A DNA stretch of 11,745 nucleotides, taken from NCBI GenBank assembly GCA_013816685.1, contig JACDDX010000022.1, positions 1 to 11,745 of the forward strand, written 5' to 3'. The notes under the pieces were generated by a model that was not told where the DNA came from, ran no database searches, and saw only the letters and a program-made list of their open reading frames with translations. Position numbers and translations under genes: made by a program. Source of the stretch: Gemmatimonadales bacterium. Its GTDB lineage: Bacteria > Gemmatimonadota > Gemmatimonadetes > Gemmatimonadales > GWC2-71-9. Of this stretch, positions 6,604-11,745 are shown one piece after another. How positions within the stretch are numbered: position 1 is the first letter of the stretch; every line of letters begins with the position of its first letter.

Positions 6604-7613
6604 GCCTGCGCCGCCGGCTCGCGCTGGGAGAACTCCGCGCCGATGTGGCGGCTGAGGTCGGCCTCAACCGACTGCACGGCGACACGGACGGCATTCATCA
6701 CCGCATTCGGGGGCGAGGCGCCGTGGCAGATGATGCTGACCCCGCGCACGCCCAGAAGCGGGGCGCCGCCGTAGGTGGAATAGTCGAGCCTGCGAATGAT
6801 GTCGCGGATGCCGGGCCGGTCCAGTACGTCGGGAGCGCCGTCCTGCAACAGCTTGATGAAGAGCTTGCCGGCGGACTCGTAGAACTTGAGGACGACGTTG
6901 CCGACGAACCCGTCGCACACGGCCACGTCCACCGCGCCGCGGTCGACCGTGCCGGTGACGATGTCCCGCCCTTCGATATTGCCGAGGTAGTTGAGGCCCT
7001 TGCAGCGGCGGAGGAGCTGGTGGGCCTCCCGGACGACCGCGTTCCCCTTATCCTCTTCTTCGCCGACGTTCAGCAGGCCGATGCCCGGGTTCGGCCGGCC
7101 CATGATGTCGCGCACGTAGACGCTGCCAAGCCGGGCGAAACAGACCAGCTCGCGGGCGGAACAGTCGAGGTTGGCGCCGCCGTCGAGCACGATGACCGGT
7201 TCGCCGGCGGTGGGAAAGAGCGTGGCGAGGGTGGCGCGCTCCACGCCGTCGTGGACGCCGAGGATGAGAATGGACGCGGCGAGCGTCGCGCCGGTGTTGC
7301 CGGCGGAGACGAAGGCATCGGACAGGCCTTTCTTCTGCAGGCCGAGACCGACGACCAGGCTGGAGTTGGGCTTTCGGCGTACCGCGGCGAGCGGCTTCTC
7401 ATCCATCCCGATAACGTCAGCCGCTTCGTGGATCTCGAAGCGGCTTCGATCGACGTCCGGGTAGCGGGCGAGCTCGGCTTCGATCGGGTCGCGTTTTCCG
7501 ACCAGCTGGATGCCGAAGCCGCCGGGCAGGTTGGTCAGCGCTTCGACGGCGCCTGCGATCTCAGCCGTGGGGGCGCTGTCGCCCCCCATGGCATCCACCG
7601 CGACGCGGATCAC
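6600..7613 (-). CDS. plsX: PlsX, phosphate acyltransferase
   Basis: PlsX converts acyl-ACP and phosphate to acyl-phosphate, the donor for PlsY in membrane phospholipid synthesis. It is a peripheral enzyme acting at the cytoplasmic side of the membrane. The 337-residue protein begins IRVAVDAMGGDSAP, the usual family start. It contains FVSAGNTGATLA (101-112), LDGGANLDC (143-151), LNVGEEEDKGN (181-191), GNIEGRD (211-217) and CDGFVGNVVLKF (233-244). All are strongly conserved in PlsX. The start is GTG at 7613, two bases after the rpmF stop, with GAGG further upstream inside rpmF. Its stop overlaps the fabH start. It links fatty acid synthesis to phospholipid formation in this cluster. Confidence 0.96.
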   Translation of the reverse strand: MIRVAVDAMGGDSAPTAEIAGAVEALTNLPGGFGIQLVGKRDPIEAELARYPDVDRSRFEIHEAADVIGMDEKPLAAVRRKPNSSLVVGLGLQKKGLSDAFVSAGNTGATLAASILILGVHDGVERATLATLFPTAGEPVIVLDGGANLDCSARELVCFARLGSVYVRDIMGRPNPGIGLLNVGEEEDKGNAVVREAHQLLRRCKGLNYLGNIEGRDIVTGTVDRGAVDVAVCDGFVGNVVLKFYESAGKLFIKLLQDGAPDVLDRPGIRDIIRRLDYSTYGGAPLLGVRGVSIICHGASPPNAVMNAVRVAVQSVEADLSRHIGAEFSQREPAAQA

Positions 7614-7615
7614 GC

Positions 7616-7798
7616 TCAGGCGTCCTCAACCTCGATCTGCTTCGTGCCCCGATAATATCCGCAGGAGTCGCAGACGCGGTGCGAGAGCTTGGGGGACGAG
7701 CAGCGCGGGCAGGCCTGAGTGGCCATGCTCGCTGCCACGTGGTGGCCCCGCCGAAGGCGCTTCCGGGACTTCGAGGTTCGACGCTTGGGAACGGCCAT
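7616..7798 (-). CDS. rpmF: Ribosomal protein bL32
   Basis: This 60-residue basic protein is part of the large ribosomal subunit. It begins MAVPKRRTSKSRKR, the standard bL32 N-terminus. It has a zinc-binding set C30/C33 and C43/C46 in CPRCSSPKL and RVCDSCGYYRG, so it is the zinc-containing (C+) form of bL32 and not the C- form used in zinc shortage. GAGGA with a 4-base spacer precedes the ATG and overlaps the stop of the DUF177 gene, a sign of coupling. The order DUF177, rpmF, plsX is common in bacteria. Confidence 0.97.
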   Translation of the reverse strand: MAVPKRRTSKSRKRLRRGHHVAASMATQACPRCSSPKLSHRVCDSCGYYRGTKQIEVEDA

Positions 7799-7805
7799 GA
7801 TGTCC

Positions 7806-8282
7806 TCAGACAGGTTCGGCGGGGCTGCCGCACTGGCACGGCCCCGCGTTCAGATCCGCCCCGCACGTCGGGCAGAGACCGGCACATGTTTCCCGGCACA
7901 GCATCAACGCGCCCGGGGCCGCGAGCGCCAGCTCCTCGCGGACGACATCGGCGATGTCGATGGTGTTGGTCCGGGCCGGGAGCGGGTAGAAGTCCGGATC
8001 GTCGGCAGCATCGGGATCGGCGGAAAAGACCGCTGCGTCAACCGTGAGGTCCACCGGGGCCCGCACTTCCGACAGACAGCGGCGGCACTCGCCGACCACT
8101 GCGCCGTGGACGCTGCCGCGCCAGAGGTACTCGTCGTCACCGGTAACCTGCAACTGCCCTCGGACCTCGACCGGCCCGTCCAGCTCGAGCCCAAGGCCCG
8201 AAAACGCGGGATCGTGGGGATCGAGCACCCCATCGGTCCGCACCGGACCTCGTCGAAGGTCTCTCAAATCGACGCGCAACAT
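7806..8282 (-). CDS. DUF177 (YceD-like) protein
   Basis: A 158-residue protein of the DUF177 family, whose members often stand next to rpmF and have been linked to 23S rRNA accumulation in E. coli and plants. It has an early knuckle, C66/C69 in GECRRCLSEV. A C-terminal cysteine group follows: C129, C133, C137, C140, C149 and C151, including the family signature GLCPTCGADLN (135-145). The N-terminal half is beta-rich and lacks a signal peptide. The ATG at 8282 has no visible Shine-Dalgarno sequence. A possible promoter lies so close upstream that the transcript might be nearly leaderless. rpmF starts 7 bases after its stop. Some annotators name these proteins YceD; I leave the symbol open because direct function in this organism is unknown. 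Confidence 0.9.
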   Translation of the reverse strand: MLRVDLRDLRRGPVRTDGVLDPHDPAFSGLGLELDGPVEVRGQLQVTGDDEYLWRGSVHGAVVGECRRCLSEVRAPVDLTVDAAVFSADPDAADDPDFYPLPARTNTIDIADVVREELALAAPGALMLCRETCAGLCPTCGADLNAGPCQCGSPAEPV

Positions 8283-8290
8283 AGCCGCTT

Positions 8291-8319
8291 AAGGTAGTGG
8301 CGACAACGACATACTTCAA
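8291..8319 (-). promoter_or_regulatory. Possible sigma-70-like promoter for the DUF177-rpmF-plsX-fab genes
   Basis: In the 69-base spacer between ndk and the DUF177 gene, the minus strand reads TTGAAG (8319-8314), 17 bases, then TACCTT (8296-8291). The -35 matches consensus at four positions and the -10 at three, including the key T, A and final T. The expected start of RNA would fall about two bases before the ATG at 8282. It is the only spacer in the right two thirds large enough for a promoter. No transcription data support it. Confidence 0.35.
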
Positions 8320-8351
8320 GCCGGCGAATCTGCCTACCGAACGGCTCTCGG

Positions 8352-8783
8352 CTAATCCCGGAGCCCCGCCAGCTCACCCTCGGAGAAGAAGAAGCCGATC
8401 TCTCGTGTGGCGTTCTCGGGGCTGTCGGAGGCGTGGATCGCGTTCCGCCCCTTGGACTCGGCGAAGAGCTTCCGAACGGTGCCGGGCGCCGCTTCGGCCG
8501 GGTCGGTGGCGCCGATGACCGAGCGCAGATGGAGGACGGCGTCGTCGCGCTCCAGCGCCATCGGCAGGCACGCTCCGCTGGTCATGAATTCGACGAGGCC
8601 CGCGTAGAACGGTCGCTCCCGGTGCACCTCGTAGAACGCGCCGGCCTGTGCAACCGTGAGGCGCACGAGCCGCGCGGCGCGCAGATGGAAGCCGGCCGCT
8701 TCCAGGTGAGCGACGATTTTTCCCGTCTTGCCGCCCTCTACCGCGTCCGGCTTCACGATGCCCAGCGTGAACGTCCCTGCCAC
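8352..8783 (-). CDS. ndk: Nucleoside-diphosphate kinase
   Basis: Ndk moves the terminal phosphate from ATP to other nucleoside diphosphates and balances the NTP pools. With the chosen start the protein has 143 residues, the family norm. It has TLGIVKPDAV (6-15) with K11, and the phosphorylated histidine H117 in GRNAIHASDSPENA, the family signature. The start is GTG at 8783, preceded by AGGAGG with a 4-base spacer. The open frame continues upstream to 8930, but that extension overlaps sucD and has no family match. It sits directly after sucCD, a sensible place because succinyl-CoA synthetase yields ATP or GTP. The tail FFFSEGELAGLRD is typical. Confidence 0.96.
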   Translation of the reverse strand: MAGTFTLGIVKPDAVEGGKTGKIVAHLEAAGFHLRAARLVRLTVAQAGAFYEVHRERPFYAGLVEFMTSGACLPMALERDDAVLHLRSVIGATDPAEAAPGTVRKLFAESKGRNAIHASDSPENATREIGFFFSEGELAGLRD

Positions 8784-8787
8784 GAAA

Positions 8788-8793
8788 CCTCCT
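8788..8793 (-). promoter_or_regulatory. Strong ribosome binding site that decides the ndk start
   Basis: A full AGGAGG on the minus strand lies 4 bases before the GTG at 8783. It is the best Shine-Dalgarno match noticed in the window and fixes the GTG start of ndk against longer in-frame openings. Confidence 0.85.
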
Positions 8794-8803
8794 CTGTAGC
8801 GCG

Positions 8804-8818
8804 CCGGCTCAGAGCCGG
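8804..8818. repeat. Perfect inverted repeat over the sucD stop codon
   Basis: The 15 bases CCGGCTC-A-GAGCCGG form a perfect palindrome around one central base, covering the last codons and stop of sucD (8809-8811). In RNA it can fold as a six-pair GC-rich stem with a three-base loop. No run of U follows on the minus strand, so it is not a standard intrinsic terminator. It may limit readthrough, protect sucCD message, or be chance. Confidence 0.55.
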
Positions 8819-9681
8819 GCGCGCAATAGTTCGACGACTTCCACCGGACGCCGCATGACACCGATCCCTGCCGCCTCGAATGCGGCCAGCTTCTCTTCCG
8901 CGGTCCCCGACGCGCCCGAGATGATGGCACCGGCGTGCCCCATGCGACGGCCCTTCGGCGCCGTCTGGCCAGCGATGAAGCCGACTACCGGCTTGGTGAC
9001 GCTCGCACGCACGAATTCGGCGGCGCTCTGCTCGTCGGTGCCGCCGATCTCGCCGATCATCACGATAGCGTCCGTGGCGGGATCGTCCTGGAAGGCCCGG
9101 AGACAGTCGATGAAGTTGGTGCCGATGATCGGGTCGCCGCCGATACCGACGCAGGTGCTCTGCCCGATCGAGCTCCGCGTCAGGTGGTTGACGACCTCGT
9201 AGGTAAGGGTCCCGCTTCGCGACACCAGCCCCACCCGCCCCGGCGAGCAGATGTTGCCGGGGATGATGCCGACCTTGGTCCGGGTGCCGGGCGTGATGAG
9301 TCCCGGACAGTTGGGCCCGATCAGCCGTACACCCCGGCTCCGGACGAACGGCATGGCCCGGCTCATGTGCATCACCGGAATACCCTCGGTGATGCAGATG
9401 ATCAGCGGGATGCCCGCGTCCGCTGCCTCAATGATGGCCGCGGCAGCGGCCATGGGCGGGACATAGATCACCGTGGTGTTGGCGCCGGTGTCGGCCACCG
9501 CGTCGGCCACGGTGTTGAAGATCGGGACCGTGCCCTCGAACGTCTGACCGCCCTTGCCGGGCGTCACTCCCGCGACGATCCGGGTGCCGTACTCGAGCAT
9601 CTGGCGGGAATGGAACGAGCCTTCCCGGCCGGTGATCCCCTGGACCAGCAGCCGCGTCCCGGCGTCGGCGAAAACGCTCAC
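8809..9681 (-). CDS. sucD: Succinyl-CoA synthetase, alpha subunit
   Basis: With SucC it converts succinyl-CoA, phosphate and NDP to succinate, CoA and NTP in the citric acid cycle. The 290-residue protein has the CoA-binding Rossmann start LLVQGITGREGSFH (11-24), PPMAAAAAI (75-83), CITEGIPV (96-103), GPNCPG (122-127), and the phosphohistidine H249 in GRRMGHAGAIISG. Length and motif order fit a standalone SucD, not the FdrA-type relatives. The start is GTG at 9681, overlapping the sucC stop as GTGA, so the two subunits are likely made in equal amounts by coupled translation. An inverted repeat covers its stop. Confidence 0.96.
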   Translation of the reverse strand: MSVFADAGTRLLVQGITGREGSFHSRQMLEYGTRIVAGVTPGKGGQTFEGTVPIFNTVADAVADTGANTTVIYVPPMAAAAAIIEAADAGIPLIICITEGIPVMHMSRAMPFVRSRGVRLIGPNCPGLITPGTRTKVGIIPGNICSPGRVGLVSRSGTLTYEVVNHLTRSSIGQSTCVGIGGDPIIGTNFIDCLRAFQDDPATDAIVMIGEIGGTDEQSAAEFVRASVTKPVVGFIAGQTAPKGRRMGHAGAIISGASGTAEEKLAAFEAAGIGVMRRPVEVVELLRARL

Positions 9682-10817
9682 GCCGCCTCCCGCGCCAGCC
9701 GGACGACGCGCTCGACGGCCTCATCCATATCGCTCAACGCCGTCATCCCGACGCCGCCCAGGATCCTGAAGGCCTCGGCCTCGTTGGTGCCGGTGAGCCG
9801 GATGACGATCGGCACGTCCACCTTGAACTGGCTGGTCGCGGCGACGATGCCACTGGCCACGTCGTCGGTGCGCGTGATGCCGCCGAAGATATTGAAGAGG
9901 ATCGCCTTCACATGGGGATCGGCGGTGATGATCTTCAGAGCGGCGATCACCTTTTCCGGACTCGAGCTGCCGCCGATGTCGAGGAAGTTGGCCGGCTCGC
10001 CGCCATAGAACTTGACGAGGTCCATCGTCGCCATGGCGAGCCCGGCGCCGTTGACGACGCAGCCCACGTCGCCATCGAGCTTGATAAACGACAGATTGGC
10101 CCGCCGGGCCGCCGCCTCGCTGGGCAGCTCGGCCGAGTCGTCACGGAGCACGCCGAGGTCGGGCCGCCAGAACAGCTCGTTGTCGTCGATGACGATCTTG
10201 GCGTCGAGCGCGAGCACCCGGCCGTCGGGTCCGGTGATGAGCGGATTGATTTCGGCGAGCGAGGCGCCGTTGTCCACGAACGCCTGGTACAGTTGCGCCA
10301 TGATCTTGGCGGCGGCCTTCACCTGGGTGAAGTCGCGATACAGCACGAAGGCGAGCCGCAGCGCCTGGTGGGGATAGAGTCCGAAGGTCGGATCGATCGG
10401 CATCCGCACGATCTTCTCAGGGGTCTTCGCCGCCACCTCTTCGATGTCCACGCCGCCGGCCGAGCTCACCATGAAGACCGGGCGCTGCGTCTCGCGATCC
10501 ATGATCAACCCGACGTAGCTCTCGGTGACGATTTCGGCTGCCGGCACGACGAGCACCTTGTGCACGTCGAGCCCCTTGATCGTCATGCCGAGGATCTGAG
10601 CCGCTTCGTCGGCCGCTTCCGACGGGTTCCGGGCGAGCTTCACACCGCCCGCCTTGCCGCGGCCGCCGGCATGCACCTGAGCCTTGATCACGACGGTACC
10701 GCCGATCCGGCGCGCGATGGACTCGGCCTCCGTCGGGGTGGAGGCCACGTCCCCATCGAGCATGGGCACACCGGCCGCTTTCAGCAGCGCGCGGGCCTGA
10801 TATTCGTGCAGATTCAC
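9678..10817 (-). CDS. sucC: Succinyl-CoA synthetase, beta subunit
   Basis: This is the nucleotide-binding subunit of the citric acid cycle enzyme. The 379-residue protein has an N-terminal ATP-grasp domain with MNLHEYQARALL, VHAGGRGKAGGVKLA (48-62), ASLAEINPLI (185-194) carrying E189 and N191, and ALDAK with D205. The C-terminal ligase domain has GCVVNGAGLAMATMD (252-266) and FNIFGGITRTDDVA (308-321). The segment FLDIGGSSSPEKV (278-290) differs from the FLDVGGGAT seen in E. coli, a variation of unknown meaning. Nucleotide preference (ATP or GTP) is not clear from sequence; the residue aligned with the E. coli specificity position P20 is Leu. The GTG start at 10817 has GAGG about 5 bases upstream and overlaps the carbamate kinase stop as GTGA. 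Confidence 0.95.
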   Translation of the reverse strand: MNLHEYQARALLKAAGVPMLDGDVASTPTEAESIARRIGGTVVIKAQVHAGGRGKAGGVKLARNPSEAADEAAQILGMTIKGLDVHKVLVVPAAEIVTESYVGLIMDRETQRPVFMVSSAGGVDIEEVAAKTPEKIVRMPIDPTFGLYPHQALRLAFVLYRDFTQVKAAAKIMAQLYQAFVDNGASLAEINPLITGPDGRVLALDAKIVIDDNELFWRPDLGVLRDDSAELPSEAAARRANLSFIKLDGDVGCVVNGAGLAMATMDLVKFYGGEPANFLDIGGSSSPEKVIAALKIITADPHVKAILFNIFGGITRTDDVASGIVAATSQFKVDVPIVIRLTGTNEAEAFRILGGVGMTALSDMDEAVERVVRLAREAA

Positions 10818-11745
10818 GCCGACCTCACAATCGTGGTCCCGGTCTGTCCGCTCAGCGCGGCCGGGCCGTCGGACAGCCGGGCGATGATCGCGCGCCCGCC
10901 CCCCCGTCGTACAAAGGCGGCCGCGGCCTCCACCTTGGGGCGCATGCCGCCCTCATCGAGCCCGCCGCCGACTGCGATGGCGTCCGCTTCATCGGTGCTG
11001 ATGCGGCAGAGCGGCCGGGCCGTCGGCGTGCCCCATCCCTCATAGACCGCGTCCACGTTTGTGAGGATCATCAGCACTTCGGCGCCGAGCTGGGTGGCAA
11101 GGATGCTCGCGACCCGATCCTTGTCCACGACGGCGTCCACCCCCTCGAGCCCGAGCAGCGGATCGAGGTAGACCGGCGGTCCGCCGCCGCCGCCCGCGAT
11201 GACGATGGCGCCGGCGCTCACCAGCTTCCGCACGGTCGCGAACTCGACGATGCCTAATGGCAGCGGACTGGTCGCCATGCGTCGCCACTGGCTGTTGCCG
11301 TCCTGACCCACTGCCCGGCCGGCGTCACGCAGCCGGCCGGCCTCCTCGCGGGAGAGCGCGTGCCCGATCGGCTTGGTCGGCCGGGCGAGCGCGGGATCGT
11401 ACCGATCCACCAGCGTCTGCGTCAGCACGGTGATGACCTCGCGCTCCACCCGCACCGCCGCGAGCGCGTTCTGCAGCGACTGCTGCAGCATGTATCCGAT
11501 CCAGCCCGCCGTCTCCGCCACCAGCACGCCGAGCGGCAGTGGTGACACCGCTCGACGGGCGAGCTCGTTCTTGAGCAACTCGTCACCGACCTGCGGCCCA
11601 TTGCCGTGCACGATGACGACATTCCACCCGGCACGTACCAGTTCGACGATCGGCCGCACGCTTTCACGCGCGTGACGGAACTGGTTCTCTACCGTGGGAG
11701 CCTCGCCCGCGACGGCGAGCGCGTTGCCGCCAAGTGCGAGCACGG
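10814..11745 (-). CDS. Carbamate kinase, missing its first residues at the right edge
   Basis: Carbamate kinase catalyses reversible transfer of phosphate between carbamoyl phosphate and ADP; in catabolism it yields ATP. About 309 residues are visible, nearly the whole protein. Numbered from the GTG at 11743, it has LALGGNAL (2-9), VIVHGNGPQVG (43-53), ETAGWIGYMLQQSL (77-90), PTKPIG (122-127), the glycine-rich IAGGGGGPPVY (182-192), DKDRVASIL (207-215) and GGMRPKVEAAAAF (265-277). These match carbamate kinases of the amino acid kinase fold. The GTG at 11743 falls inside the first conserved strand, so the true start is probably a few codons beyond the window. Its stop overlaps sucC by four bases. 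No arginine deiminase, ornithine or oxamate carbamoyltransferase gene is visible here, so the source of carbamoyl phosphate is unknown. I give no symbol because arcC implies the arginine pathway. Confidence 0.92.
   Translation of the reverse strand, partial: VLALGGNALAVAGEAPTVENQFRHARESVRPIVELVRAGWNVVIVHGNGPQVGDELLKNELARRAVSPLPLGVLVAETAGWIGYMLQQSLQNALAAVRVEREVITVLTQTLVDRYDPALARPTKPIGHALSREEAGRLRDAGRAVGQDGNSQWRRMATSPLPLGIVEFATVRKLVSAGAIVIAGGGGGPPVYLDPLLGLEGVDAVVDKDRVASILATQLGAEVLMILTNVDAVYEGWGTPTARPLCRISTDEADAIAVGGGLDEGGMRPKVEAAAAFVRRGGGRAIIARLSDGPAALSGQTGTTIVRSA

Noticed and set aside
5119..6774. Very long plus-strand open frame opposite fabD, fabH and the end of plsX
   Set aside because: It spans several well-supported minus-strand genes and has a composition typical of a shadow frame, rich in Arg, Ala and Gly with no recognisable motif.
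8784..8818. Rho-independent terminator between sucD and ndk
   Set aside because: A GC-rich stem exists, but no U-rich run follows it; the next bases are GC-rich and then the ndk ribosome site.
8784..8930. Longer N-terminus for Ndk
   Set aside because: It overlaps sucD, lacks family match, and the AGGAGG site fixes the GTG at 8783, giving the standard 143 residues.
8809..10817. The sucCD-like genes as an FdrA-type allantoin or oxamate system, suggested by the adjacent carbamate kinase
   Set aside because: Both subunits show full SucC and SucD motifs and normal lengths, including the phosphohistidine; no oxamate or allantoin gene is visible.

Overview
The window is a GC-rich stretch of bacterial chromosome. 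All recognisable genes lie on the minus strand, so the biological reading direction is from high to low coordinates. It is densely packed: no gene-free interval exceeds about 70 bases, three neighbouring pairs share ATGA or GTGA stop/start overlaps, and many genes begin with GTG or TTG. Only the second and first steps of futalosine menaquinone biosynthesis (MqnE, MqnA) and the standard DUF177-rpmF-plsX-fab cluster give a taxonomic hint. These fit a free-living, menaquinone-using, high-GC phylum such as Gemmatimonadota, but that is an inference with low to moderate confidence. No mobile element, CRISPR array, tRNA or rRNA was seen.

Right part (11745 to 8352): the 3' part of a carbamate kinase runs off the right edge. 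Its stop overlaps the start of sucC, which in turn overlaps sucD (succinyl-CoA synthetase beta and alpha). Nucleoside-diphosphate kinase (ndk) follows 25 bases later behind a strong ribosome binding site. A GC-rich inverted repeat sits on the sucD stop. The three enzyme activities here all transfer a phosphoryl group to nucleoside diphosphates, so the block looks like a substrate-level phosphorylation group.

Middle part (8282 to 2410): after a 69-base spacer with a possible promoter comes the classic envelope and lipid cluster. It holds a DUF177 (YceD-like) protein, ribosomal protein bL32, PlsX, FabH, FabD, FabG, acyl carrier protein and FabF. This makes phosphatidic-acid precursors and carries out initiation, malonyl loading, first reduction and elongation of type II fatty acid synthesis. 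Key catalytic residues are visible in every fatty acid enzyme where I looked for them.

Left part (2385 to 1): a small DUF1272 zinc-ribbon protein and a GNAT acetyltransferase with an unusual start are followed by mqnE and the N-terminal part of mqnA. MqnA makes the enolpyruvyl-benzoate that MqnE uses, so the two encode consecutive reactions. MqnE carries an odd Ala/Pro/Thr tail encoded by 15-base tandem repeats and an unusual spacing in its radical-SAM cysteine motif.

Overall this is mostly housekeeping DNA. I did not find a convincing new biological system. The most interesting points are the MqnE peculiarities, the coupling of carbamate kinase to sucCD, and several start-site and regulatory oddities.
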